A stretch of DNA of 64,000 bases from positions 124,001-188,000 of the forward strand of contig NZ_JACHFD010000004.1 of assembly GCF_014201715.1 (NCBI RefSeq), read 5' to 3'. Under the pieces are notes generated by a model. The model was not told the DNA's origin. It did no database searches and saw nothing but the letters and a program-made list of their open reading frames with translations. A program made the translations under genes and the position numbers. The stretch's first letter is position 1, and each line of letters opens with the position of its first letter. The DNA is from Haloferula luteola. GTDB lineage: Bacteria > Verrucomicrobiota > Verrucomicrobiia > Verrucomicrobiales > Akkermansiaceae. This document shows, one piece after another, positions 42,572 through 50,715 of the stretch.

Positions 42572-43701
42572 AGGTTGGACTCACGGCAACGATGGTGCAG
42601 GGCGGGAAGTCCGGCGTCGCTCAGTATGTGTTCGCGCTGGTGCGCGAGCTGATGAAGCGCAAGGACTTGGAGCTTTTTGTGTTCGTTCTTGAGGACGAGC
42701 GGAAGCTGTTCGACTTCGCGCGTGATCATTGCGAGTTGGTCGAGGTGCCGCGGGAGTTTGCTCCTCCGGTGAAGAACATTCTCTGGCATCAACTGCGCTT
42801 GCCGGGGATGGCGGGGGAACTGCAACTCGATGTGTTGCATGTGCCGAGCTACCGCCGCTTGGTGCGCAAGGCGCCATGCCCTACCGTGGGAACCATTCAT
42901 GATTTGGCGCCCTTTCATGTTCGTGGGAAGTACGACGTGGCACGAATGTTTTACGGCCGCGTGGTGGTGAAGGATTTGGCGCGGCGCCAGGATGGATTGA
43001 TTGCGGTGAGCCACTGCACTGCCCAGGATATCGAGCGTTTCTTTGGCATTCCGCAGGAGGGGATCGAGGTGATTCACAATGGGATCGACCACCACCGCTT
43101 CCAACCCGGAGAGCCTGCGGCGGCGAGGGCCTGGATGGCGTCGAAGCATGCGATGGATGCTCCGTTCTTTTTGTATATTTCACGTCTTGAGCATCCGGGG
43201 AAGAACCACGTGCGGCTGATCGAGGCCTTCAATCAGTTCAAGTGCGAGACGGGTTCCGATTGGCAGCTCGCCCTAGGCGGTGGTGAGTGGCATGGAGCCG
43301 AAGCCATCCATGCTGCGGCTGCCGCATCTCCCTTTGCGAAGGACATTCGTTTTCTGGGATTTGTGCCGGATGGGGATCTTGCGACGATTTATCAAGCGAG
43401 CCGATGCATGGTCTATCCCAGCTTGTTTGAGGGCTTCGGACTGCCTCCTGTGGAAGCCATGGCCTGCGGAACTCCGGTCATCAGCAGCACGCGGGGAGCC
43501 TTGGAAGAGGTGGTTGCCGATGCGGCGCGAGTGATCGACCCCGAAGATGTTGCGGATATGGCACGAGCCTTGGTGGCGGTGGCATCAGATCCGGCCGAAG
43601 CAGGGGCCTTGCGCGAGAAGGGTTTGGCGAATGCTCAGCGGTTTGTGTGGGCGCATGCTGCGGACCGGGTGGTCGAGGTGTATCGCCGGGTGCAGCGATG
43701 A
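42568..43701 (+). CDS. Glycosyltransferase, GT4 family
   Basis: 377 residues. The N-terminal GKSGVAQYVFALVREL loop opens the acceptor domain. The donor half has FFLYISRLEHPGKNHVRLIEAF, VYPSLFEGFGLPPVEAMACGTPVIS with the E-x7-E motif, and a C-terminal ADRVVEVYRRV helix. It should be cytoplasmic and is co-translated with the WecG-STAS gene. It is separated by 7 bases from the convergent flippase gene. Confidence 0.92.
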   Translation: MKVGLTATMVQGGKSGVAQYVFALVRELMKRKDLELFVFVLEDERKLFDFARDHCELVEVPREFAPPVKNILWHQLRLPGMAGELQLDVLHVPSYRRLVRKAPCPTVGTIHDLAPFHVRGKYDVARMFYGRVVVKDLARRQDGLIAVSHCTAQDIERFFGIPQEGIEVIHNGIDHHRFQPGEPAAARAWMASKHAMDAPFFLYISRLEHPGKNHVRLIEAFNQFKCETGSDWQLALGGGEWHGAEAIHAAAAASPFAKDIRFLGFVPDGDLATIYQASRCMVYPSLFEGFGLPPVEAMACGTPVISSTRGALEEVVADAARVIDPEDVADMARALVAVASDPAEAGALREKGLANAQRFVWAHAADRVVEVYRRVQR

Positions 43702-43708
43702 GAGCGGC

Positions 43709-45205
43709 TTAGGCACGGGCCATTTGTCGAATCACTCCACGGCCGAGGAAGAGCAGAGGGACCATGCACACGAGGCCTCGCCAGCCGAGTCCGATCAGGC
43801 CCCCGTCTTCGGGAAGCGGGTAGGCAAATCGGAGAAGCAAGAGGACGGCGGTGAAGGCCGCCAGGGGGGCGACGGTGCCTTGGAGATGGTGGGAGAGATA
43901 GGTGGTCCAGCGGAGCTCCAGACGGCGCACCGTGAGCGGGACGATCCATAGCCAACCGACGAGCACCGTGGGGAAGAAGGTTCCGAGGGCGACACCGAGG
44001 ACGCCGAGCTTGAAAGCGAGGATGATGCTGAGGACCAGGTTGATGGCGGCATCGACGAGCGAGATGAAAAGAAGTTGCCGTTCATCTCCACACATCATGA
44101 GCACGCGCTTCGAGGAGCCACTGGTGAGCTGGGAACTGAAGGTGGCAAAGAGCAGCGCCTGACCTACCAGCCACGTTTCCCGCGGGACCGCCTCCAATCC
44201 GGTGAGGAGACGGATGAGAGGTTCGAGGTAGACGGCGGCGAGGAGGTAGCAGGGAGTGACCAGAAGGAAGACCAGGCGCGAGCTGGAGAGGAGCAATCGT
44301 CGCAAGCCCTCCTTGTCGCCGAGAGCATGCAGAGAGGCGGCTGCAGGGGAGAGGACCTGCTGGAGTTGGGAGCTGAACAGGCCAAGCATTTCACTGGCCT
44401 TGAAGCCTGCCTGATAGACGGCGACGAAGGCGACTCCGATGGTGAGGGACAGAACCAGTTGGTCGCTCTTGCCCATCAGCATGTTGCTGAAGGTGATGAG
44501 GTAGGCGGCGATCGAGAAGCCCATTTGGGCTTTGACCGACCGCCATTCGAACCAGCGGGGCGAAAACGAAACCCCCTCCAGTCGACGCAGCGAGTAGAAG
44601 GCGGCAATCAAGTTGGGGAAAGCGGAGGACACCACGCTGACGGCCATGAGGCAGGGCAGGCTCCAGCCGGCATGCAGTCCCCAGCCGAGGAAGCCAAAAT
44701 TGAGGACGGTGGAAAGGGTTCCGAACCAGTTGGCGATGTCGATGCGTTGGAGGCCGCGCAGAATTTCGGGGAACAGGCCGAGGGGGAACATGAAGGCGAG
44801 GCCGATGAAAAAGACGGTGTAGGCCTGGGCGAACTCGGGATGATCTTCGGCGTGAACTCCCATGCGTGCGAGAAAGGGGCCGCGGATCAGGAGGAAGACC
44901 GTCAGGAGCAGTCCCGCCATGCCGACGAAGGTCCAAAAAATGGTGGCGAGCAGGCGGCTGAGCCCTTCGCGGTCTCCGGTTGCGGTCTTCTCCGCGACGG
45001 CCTTTTGAGCGGTAAAGCCGAAACCGAAATCGAGCAGGATTCCGTAGCCAAACAAGGACCACAGCAGTGCCCAAAATCCAAACTCCGCCTCGCTGAAGTG
45101 TTGGAACATCAGGCGAAACATCACGAGGCCTGAGATCATGCGGGTGACGAGGGCGACGTAGCCACTCGCGGTCGTACTCCAGAATCGGCGTTGCCACTCA
45201 GCCAT
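43709..45205 (-). CDS. Polysaccharide flippase (Wzx-like, MOP superfamily)
   Basis: 498 residues with about 12-14 predicted transmembrane segments spread evenly. The start is MAEWQRRFWSTTASGYVALVTRMISGLVMFRLMF. Internal patterns such as EFGFWALLWSLFGYGILLDFGFGF, FPEILRGLQRIDIAN and YQAGFKASEML are typical of oligosaccharide flippases. It would carry the lipid-linked repeat across the inner membrane for the Wzy-type polymerase at 12431. It is transcribed alone, convergent with the transferase gene. Confidence 0.9.
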   Translation of the reverse strand: MAEWQRRFWSTTASGYVALVTRMISGLVMFRLMFQHFSEAEFGFWALLWSLFGYGILLDFGFGFTAQKAVAEKTATGDREGLSRLLATIFWTFVGMAGLLLTVFLLIRGPFLARMGVHAEDHPEFAQAYTVFFIGLAFMFPLGLFPEILRGLQRIDIANWFGTLSTVLNFGFLGWGLHAGWSLPCLMAVSVVSSAFPNLIAAFYSLRRLEGVSFSPRWFEWRSVKAQMGFSIAAYLITFSNMLMGKSDQLVLSLTIGVAFVAVYQAGFKASEMLGLFSSQLQQVLSPAAASLHALGDKEGLRRLLLSSSRLVFLLVTPCYLLAAVYLEPLIRLLTGLEAVPRETWLVGQALLFATFSSQLTSGSSKRVLMMCGDERQLLFISLVDAAINLVLSIILAFKLGVLGVALGTFFPTVLVGWLWIVPLTVRRLELRWTTYLSHHLQGTVAPLAAFTAVLLLLRFAYPLPEDGGLIGLGWRGLVCMVPLLFLGRGVIRQMARA

Positions 45206-45383
45206 GGATCTTCAAGGGGTCTCGGGTGAAAAGAGCGCCGGAGATTCCGGTGGACGGCTTCCTAGCAGTCGTGGGCTTGTTTTGGAATCGTGGAATGTTC
45301 GGGAATGCAGGAATCTTAGATTGGGTGGGTGCCGATGGAATGCCTGGCTTGCTGGGAATCGACGGAAGGATTAGGAGGCCAGC

Positions 45384-46319
45384 GTGCGGATTCGATGCAT
45401 CATCTCAAGGGGCTGGTCCAGGTGCGTGGTTTTTTCGGGGCTTTTCTGCGGAATGCTTTCGTCGCTCGCCGCGGCGGGCGAAGATTGGATGTCCAAGCTG
45501 CCCGATGATCGGCCCATCACCGCGCTGACCTTGCCTGGCACCCACAATTCGGGAGCCCTCCATGAACCCTTGCGCGGGACTGCCAAGTGCCAGACTCTCA
45601 AGATTTCACAACAACTTGAGGCGGGGGTGCGGTTTCTCGATGTCCGCTGCCGCCACGTCGGCGATGCCTTTCAGGTCTATCACGGCAGCATCGACCAGAA
45701 GCTGTCGTTTGACGAAGTTTGGGCGAGTGTTGCGGGGTTTCTCGATCATCACCCCACGGAAACGGTGGTGATGAGTGTTCAAGAGGAGCACCGGCCGTCG
45801 CAGACCACGAGGTCTTTCGAGGAGACTTTTCGCGCTTATTGGAGCCATCACCCCGATCGTTGGTTGATCGGGGAAAAAATGCCTTCCCTAGGTGCCGCTC
45901 GCGGCAAGGTGGTCCTCTTTCGAAGGTTCTCTGCTGTCGAAGGCCCACTCGGGTTCGCGGCTTCGGAGTGGCCCGACAATCGCACTTTTGGGGACCATCG
46001 GTGGCGGGTGCAGGATGGTTATCGGGTGGAGAACATTGCGTCCAAGTGGGAGGCGGTCGAGGCCATGTTGAAAGAGGCAGCGACGGGGCCCAGTTCCGTT
46101 CTGGTGGTGAATTTCACCAGTGGCTATCAGCCGTGGGCATGGGGTCTGCCCGACATCCGGGCGGTGGCGAGGCCGATGCATGCTCGGCTGGCGGCTTGGC
46201 TGGAGCAAAATCCTCGGGGCCGTCTGGGAGTGGTGATGATGGATTTTGTGACTCCAGATTTGGCTCGCGCGCTCTATGAGCGGAACGGAGCAGGGCTTAG
46301 CCGCCGAAAAGGCGGCTGA
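45384..46319 (+). CDS. PI-PLC-like phosphodiesterase, secreted
   Basis: 311 residues. GTG 45384 is preceded by AGGAGG with 5-base spacing. A signal peptide-like start ends near SLAAAGED. The PLC-X type barrel shows LPGTHNSG with His54, LEAGVRFLDVRCR, and VYHGS with His100, the two general acid/base His residues of bacterial PI-specific phospholipase C. Then DEVWASVAGFLDHHPTETVVMSVQEE and MMDFVTPDLARAL follow. These enzymes cleave phosphatidylinositol or GPI-type lipids. In bacteria lacking such lipids the natural substrate is uncertain. The 3' end overlaps the convergent rlpA by 23 bases. Confidence 0.88.
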   Translation: MRIRCIISRGWSRCVVFSGLFCGMLSSLAAAGEDWMSKLPDDRPITALTLPGTHNSGALHEPLRGTAKCQTLKISQQLEAGVRFLDVRCRHVGDAFQVYHGSIDQKLSFDEVWASVAGFLDHHPTETVVMSVQEEHRPSQTTRSFEETFRAYWSHHPDRWLIGEKMPSLGAARGKVVLFRRFSAVEGPLGFAASEWPDNRTFGDHRWRVQDGYRVENIASKWEAVEAMLKEAATGPSSVLVVNFTSGYQPWAWGLPDIRAVARPMHARLAAWLEQNPRGRLGVVMMDFVTPDLARALYERNGAGLSRRKGG

Positions 46320-46809
46320 AGAACCCCGGTTTCTTGGGTTTTCGTCGATAGGGGCCATCCCCCACGGAAAGAACCTCGATTTCAACCGTCGCCAGTCCTT
46401 GGTCGTAGAAGCCCAGTTTTTTGGCTGCACGGGGGGAGAGGTCGATGACGCGGTCGCCAATGAAGGGGCCGCGGTCGTTGACCCGACATTTCACGGAACG
46501 GCCGTTTTCCAGGTTGGTCACTTTGACCACGCATGGGAGGGGTAAGGTCTTGTGGGCAGCGATGTTGTGCCAAGGCATGACCTTCTCACCCAAGGAAGTA
46601 TTGCCGCGGACGAGGCCGAACCAGCGCGATTCGTTGTACCAGGAGGCGGTCCCCACCTCGCCATGGTAAAGGGCAGTTTCCACGTCCATGGGATGATAGG
46701 TTTGGCCACGAACATGATAGGAACGAGTCATGTAACCTTCGTAGTTACCCCCAGGTTGGGCGCATGAAACGAGAAGTGTTACGTAAATGAACGAAATAAA
46801 CTTCCGCAT
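46297..46809 (-). CDS. rlpA: RlpA-like lipoprotein (double-psi beta-barrel)
   Basis: 170 residues. The lipobox is LLVS-Cys16. The RlpA barrel spans about 50-150: GTASWYNESRWFGLVRGN, then MPWHNIAAHKTLPLPCVVKVTNLENGRSVKCRVNDRGPF and VIDLSPRAAKKLGF. RlpA proteins bind or cleave denuded septal peptidoglycan. The active Glu/Asp/His set is partly visible (Asp in NDRGP and His in AHKTLP). No SPOR domain is present. The gene ends tail to tail with the PLC gene. Confidence 0.9.
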   Translation of the reverse strand: MRKFISFIYVTLLVSCAQPGGNYEGYMTRSYHVRGQTYHPMDVETALYHGEVGTASWYNESRWFGLVRGNTSLGEKVMPWHNIAAHKTLPLPCVVKVTNLENGRSVKCRVNDRGPFIGDRVIDLSPRAAKKLGFYDQGLATVEIEVLSVGDGPYRRKPKKPGFFSRLFGG

Positions 46810-46882
46810 AGCATCGAATGATATCTCTAAAGCCTATTCGATCAAGGTGTTATCCCGGTTCGGGACGGGATTTTGACGATAC

Positions 46883-46913
46883 AAAAAAACCCGGAACCTG
46901 AGAAGGTTCCGGG
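46883..46913 (-). terminator. Rho-independent terminator of the HU gene
   Basis: On the minus strand, CCCGGAACCT, a 4-base loop and AGGTTCCGGG form a 10-bp stem, followed by seven T residues (46883-46889). It lies 28 bases after the HU stop codon. Confidence 0.97.
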
Positions 46914-46940
46914 TCGGATCTTTCGCGGGGAGCCTGAGGT

Positions 46941-47261
46941 TCAGGAGCCTTCGCGCTCGCGGATCAGCGGGAGCGTGGCGGCGACCTGTTCCTTCATTTC
47001 CTTACCGGGTTTGAATTTGACGATGGCGCGGGCCGGAATCGGCACGTCCTTCGATGGGTCCTTAGGATTCCGGCCAATTTTGGCCTTGGTCTCCTTCACC
47101 TGGAAGGCGCCGAAATTCCGCATCACGACGGCATCGCCTTGAGCCAAGGCGTCGGTGATGGAATCGAGAGTCTTCTGAATGACATCGAAGACCTGCTGTT
47201 GTGTCAGCCCCGTTTCGTTGCTGATTTTGATGACGAGTTCTCGCTTAGTGACAGTGGCCAT
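46941..47261 (-). CDS. HU/IHF-family DNA-binding protein
   Basis: 106 residues. MATVTKRELVIKISNETGLTQQQVFDVIQKTLDSIT is the helical dimer region. The beta-arm follows as VVMRNFGAFQVKETKAKIGRNPKDPSKDVPIPARAIVKFKPG, with the conserved GRNP motif. It bends DNA in the nucleoid. It is slightly longer than the 90-residue norm because of a C-terminal tail. It follows rnhC by 83 bases, with a TATGAT-like box in the gap, so it may have its own promoter. Confidence 0.95.
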   Translation of the reverse strand: MATVTKRELVIKISNETGLTQQQVFDVIQKTLDSITDALAQGDAVVMRNFGAFQVKETKAKIGRNPKDPSKDVPIPARAIVKFKPGKEMKEQVAATLPLIREREGS

Positions 47262-47344
47262 GGATCTATTTGAAAGATAGCGTGTTGTGCGGGTTGATGG
47301 ACATCATAACCACGGGCATTTGTCCCGCGAAAAATCATGAAAAT

Positions 47345-48286
47345 TCATGCGGATTCCGTGCCAGTTTTACCATCATTTGCCCGCACTTGTTGGGTGGTTT
47401 TGAAGTGCAATTTTGCAATCTTCTCGAGAGATGCAATTCCATGAAGATCAATCACCTGCCTAGCGGCGTCGATGACCGAAGCCGAAGCTCCCAGAGGGAG
47501 GGAAACCCCACTGGCGGCGGAGGTTTGATCCATCCAATCGATGAATCTCTCGCGGGCGAGGATGGAGGCCGCGGCGACGGCAGGGTCGGATTCGGCCTTG
47601 GTGCGTTGCTCGAGGGTGATCTCGACTTTCTGCCCTTTGAGGGCGCGTTCGAGCACTTGGGGCTGGGCGAATTGATCGGAAAGAGCCCGCGGGCAGTCGG
47701 GTCGTTTTTCGTGGAGGAGGGCGATTGCCCTGGCGTGGCCCCACGCAAGAAGCCGGTTGATGGAGCCGAGGCGGGTGTGAAGCTCGTTGTATTTTTGGGG
47801 ACCGATCGAGACGATGGCCGTTTCGATTCCGGGAAGGTCGCGAATTTTTGCCGCGAGGGTGCGGATCCGCTGCGGGCTGGTGATGCGTTTGGAGTCCATC
47901 ACGCCGATTTCGGCGAGGGCGCGGGCGATGGCGGCGTCGGTGTAGACACCGGCGATGACTAGGGGGCCGAAGTAGTCACCCTTGCCACTCTCATCGATGC
48001 CAAAGTGGGGTGCGTAGCGGTCGGGATGGAGCGTTTCCTCGTATCCGAGGCGTGCTTCGCCGAGGATCTCGGGCTCGAGCAGGAAGCGCACGAAGTCTTC
48101 GGTTTCTTTGCCCTGGACGAGGATCTTCGGTCCCTTTTGGTACACGGAGACCTGGAGCTTGCCCTTGCGGGCGGCGAAGAGGGTGTACGGCTTTTCGATG
48201 AAGTCGAAGCCGCGGTCGCCGAGCAGGGTGCGCAGTTTCTCCGCTTGGGGGAGCGTCAGCGCAGCCGTGTGGGAGGTGGCAGACAT
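47345..48286 (-). CDS. rnhC: Ribonuclease HIII
   Basis: 313 residues from ATG 48286. An N-terminal TBP-like substrate-binding domain (LRTLLGDRGFDFIEKPYTLFAARKGKLQVSVYQKGPKILVQG) is the mark of HIII as opposed to HII. The catalytic domain has GIDESGKGDYFGPLVIAG with Asp98 and Glu99, then VMDSKRI and a late ESDPAVAAASILARERF. It cleaves RNA in RNA-DNA hybrids. It is divergent from mutY. Confidence 0.95.
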   Translation of the reverse strand: MSATSHTAALTLPQAEKLRTLLGDRGFDFIEKPYTLFAARKGKLQVSVYQKGPKILVQGKETEDFVRFLLEPEILGEARLGYEETLHPDRYAPHFGIDESGKGDYFGPLVIAGVYTDAAIARALAEIGVMDSKRITSPQRIRTLAAKIRDLPGIETAIVSIGPQKYNELHTRLGSINRLLAWGHARAIALLHEKRPDCPRALSDQFAQPQVLERALKGQKVEITLEQRTKAESDPAVAAASILARERFIDWMDQTSAASGVSLPLGASASVIDAARQVIDLHGIASLEKIAKLHFKTTQQVRANDGKTGTESA

Positions 48287-48400
48287 GGTCGGGAGATCAT
48301 GCACATGAGAGAGAGAGGAACCAACACCGAAGAACGAAATGATTGGAGCGGTGTGGGCGGCGCAGTTCAGAGTGCGCGCGTGTTGAAACCGAGGTGCGAA

Positions 48401-49393
48401 ATGCCGGCGCTCGACGATCCCGAGGGGTTTCGGGTGGCGTTGGGCGATTGGTTCGAGCGGCACGGCCGCGACTATCCCTGGCGACGGACGCAGGATCCTT
48501 ACGCGATCCTGGTGAGCGAGGTGATGTTGCAGCAGACGCAGATTGGGACGGTTCTGGGGAAGGGCTTTTATGGGCGATTTATGGAACGGTTTCCAACAGT
48601 GGAATCACTAGCGGGGGCGGGTGATGAGGACTTACTAAAGGCGTGGGAAGGTTTGGGTTACTACCGGAGGGCCCGGTTTTTGAGAGAGGCTGCCCGAGCG
48701 GTGGTGAGTCGCCACGGTGGCCGGTTTCCTGAGAGCCATGAAGAACTGCTGGCATTACCGGGAGTCGGAAAATACACGGCCGGAGCGGTCGTTTCATTCG
48801 CCTACAACCGTAAAGCAACCGTTGTAGACGGGAATGTCGCTCGCGTTCTATCACGAATCGTCAACTTTTTTGGAGCAGTTGATGGGCCGGGACTCCGGGA
48901 AATCTGGGAATGGGCGGGGGAACTCGTGGATCCACGGAAACCGCGGATTTTCAATTCGGCGTTGATGGAGCTGGGGCAGACGCTGTGTCGACCGGGGGTT
49001 CCCGACTGCCTGGAGTGCCCGGTGGCGAAGTGGTGCGTGACCCGGGAGCCGGAGCGGCTTCCCGTCAAAGCGAAGAAGGTGGTGACCACGGCGGTGACCG
49101 AGCATTTGGTGTTTTTCCAGAGGCAGGGTCGGCTGCTGATGAAGCAACCATCGGACGGCCGCCGGGTGGACATGTGGCGGTTGCCTGAGTTTCCCGAGGC
49201 GGAGGCGTGGCCGGAACTGGGGCGCTGGAAATACGGGATTACTCGCTATCGGGTGACGATGGTGGTGCATCGGCCGCCAGACGATTGGGTGGGGGTTCCC
49301 GGGGCGATTTGGATGCCGTGCGAGGAGCTGGAAGACCGGGTGCTGCCGCCGGTGGATCGCAAGGCGATTCTGAAATTGTTGGAGGGAGGTTAG
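48401..49393 (+). CDS. mutY: A/G-specific adenine glycosylase
   Basis: 330 residues from ATG 48401; the upstream open frame is a shadow of rnhC. The HhH-GPD domain has SEVMLQQTQ with catalytic Glu40, the helix-hairpin-helix LPGVGKYTAGAV, and catalytic Asp143 in VVDGNVARVLSR. The 4Fe-4S cluster ligands are Cys196, Cys203, Cys206 and Cys212 (C-x6-C-x2-C-x5-C). A C-terminal NUDIX-like domain (EHLVFFQRQGRLLMKQP, then MWRLPEFP) recognises 8-oxoG. It removes A opposite 8-oxoguanine. Confidence 0.96.
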   Translation: MPALDDPEGFRVALGDWFERHGRDYPWRRTQDPYAILVSEVMLQQTQIGTVLGKGFYGRFMERFPTVESLAGAGDEDLLKAWEGLGYYRRARFLREAARAVVSRHGGRFPESHEELLALPGVGKYTAGAVVSFAYNRKATVVDGNVARVLSRIVNFFGAVDGPGLREIWEWAGELVDPRKPRIFNSALMELGQTLCRPGVPDCLECPVAKWCVTREPERLPVKAKKVVTTAVTEHLVFFQRQGRLLMKQPSDGRRVDMWRLPEFPEAEAWPELGRWKYGITRYRVTMVVHRPPDDWVGVPGAIWMPCEELEDRVLPPVDRKAILKLLEGG

Positions 49394-49470
49394 AGGGAGG
49401 GACGAAGAATTCACCGACTGGGCAAAAATGTTGTGAGCGCAAGGCGCAGCAATGAGTATCTTCCGCGCAG

Positions 49471-50244
49471 ATGAAGCTAAGGAAGGGATGGATCGCTGCC
49501 GCTTTCGCGGGTGCCTGGGTGGCATCGTGCGCCCCGGAACCGCCACCACCGGTGAGTGGTCCACCGCCGTCTCGATCCGTCTATCAGATGGCGGCGCAGC
49601 GGTTTGCGGCAGTGGTGGTTTCAGCGCGGGAGGACATCAATCCCTGGCTGGGGAACCGGCTGGATAAGGGAAGTCCGGCGGATGCGGACGGAGGATCCGC
49701 GGTTCCGGTGGCTCCCGACGGGTATTTCCTCACGGCTGACCATGTGCTGGCGCATGCGGAAGGGCGCTTTGTGTATGTAGTGCTGCGGAACTCCGGCCGC
49801 TTGCAGGGGCACCGCGCACGGATTGTTTGGCGATCTCCGGAGGGCGATGTGGCTTTGCTTCACGCTGCGGTGGAGACGCCCTATTTTTACCGCTGGTCGC
49901 CGCCGGATGCGTGGTTGCCACGAGGAACTCCGGTGATGCATGCGGGAGTGGCAACCGGATTTTCGGGTGGGGGAGGGAAGCTGGTGACGGCCATTCCTCC
50001 GGACCGTTTGGTTTCGAAAAATCGCCGCTTCAAGCACGACATCCCCTTGCAACCCGGAGACAGTGGTGGCCCGGTGGTCGATGGATCGGGCCGACTGGTG
50101 GGGATCAATTCGGCGGTGGAGTACCTGATTCCTTTGGAGACGGCCTTCTTCATTGAGTCGGAAGCGAATCGGCCGAATGTGCGGGTGGTGATGGCCCGTA
50201 TTGAGAAAGACCGGCGATCCCGGGGAATGTCCACCGAACCATGA
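49471..50244 (+). CDS. Trypsin-like serine protease lipoprotein
   Basis: 257 residues. The lipobox is WVAS-Cys20 after a basic hydrophobic start, with a Pro-rich linker next. A chymotrypsin-fold (DegP-like) triad is seen: His91 in LTADHVL, Asp126 in EGDVALL and Ser198 in QPGDSGGPV. No PDZ domain is present. It should be an envelope-bound protease. The following small lipoprotein gene overlaps it by ATGA, so the two are co-expressed. Confidence 0.9.
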   Translation: MKLRKGWIAAAFAGAWVASCAPEPPPPVSGPPPSRSVYQMAAQRFAAVVVSAREDINPWLGNRLDKGSPADADGGSAVPVAPDGYFLTADHVLAHAEGRFVYVVLRNSGRLQGHRARIVWRSPEGDVALLHAAVETPYFYRWSPPDAWLPRGTPVMHAGVATGFSGGGGKLVTAIPPDRLVSKNRRFKHDIPLQPGDSGGPVVDGSGRLVGINSAVEYLIPLETAFFIESEANRPNVRVVMARIEKDRRSRGMSTEP

Positions 50245-50669
50245 TCCGTTTGTTGTTAGCTGCCTTGCCGTTTTGTCTGGCGTCCTGTTTTTCCCCGATG
50301 GGAGGGGTGGAGAGGCGAGCCCAGGATCGCATCATGTTAGTGCGGGAGGATCCTCCGACGCTTGGGGTTCGGAGGTTGCGCCAGCAAGCCTCGACCCACC
50401 ATGATTTAGCGGCCTTTATCCGCGAGCGAGGGGATCCGGATTTCATTGCGGAGACCTCCAGCGATGATCGGCAGTATTTGATTCTTTATTACCTCCACCA
50501 GCGGCAGGCTTGGGCGTGTCGGAGTTGGCGTGACCAAGGGGAGGCCATCGAGTTTGCAGGACCCTATGAAATCACCAAAAAGGAGTCCGAGATTCTGGCC
50601 GCGCTGAAGAAGAATTCCGTGCAGTCGACGCGCTCAGGCATCGCCCATGGGCAGTTGGTGACTCCCTGA
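50241..50669 (+). CDS. Small predicted lipoprotein, unknown function
   Basis: 142 residues. MIRLLLAALPFCLAS-Cys gives a clear lipobox. The mature part (ERGDPDFIAETSSDDRQYLILYYLHQRQAWACRSW) has a pattern seen in small phylum-specific lipoproteins, but I do not recognise a family. The overlap with the protease gene suggests a shared role in the envelope. Confidence 0.75.
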   Translation: MIRLLLAALPFCLASCFSPMGGVERRAQDRIMLVREDPPTLGVRRLRQQASTHHDLAAFIRERGDPDFIAETSSDDRQYLILYYLHQRQAWACRSWRDQGEAIEFAGPYEITKKESEILAALKKNSVQSTRSGIAHGQLVTP

Positions 50670-50715
50670 CACAGTTTTTTCTAAGAGCTTTGCGCGCAGA
50701 GCGTTCTCTTGGGGA

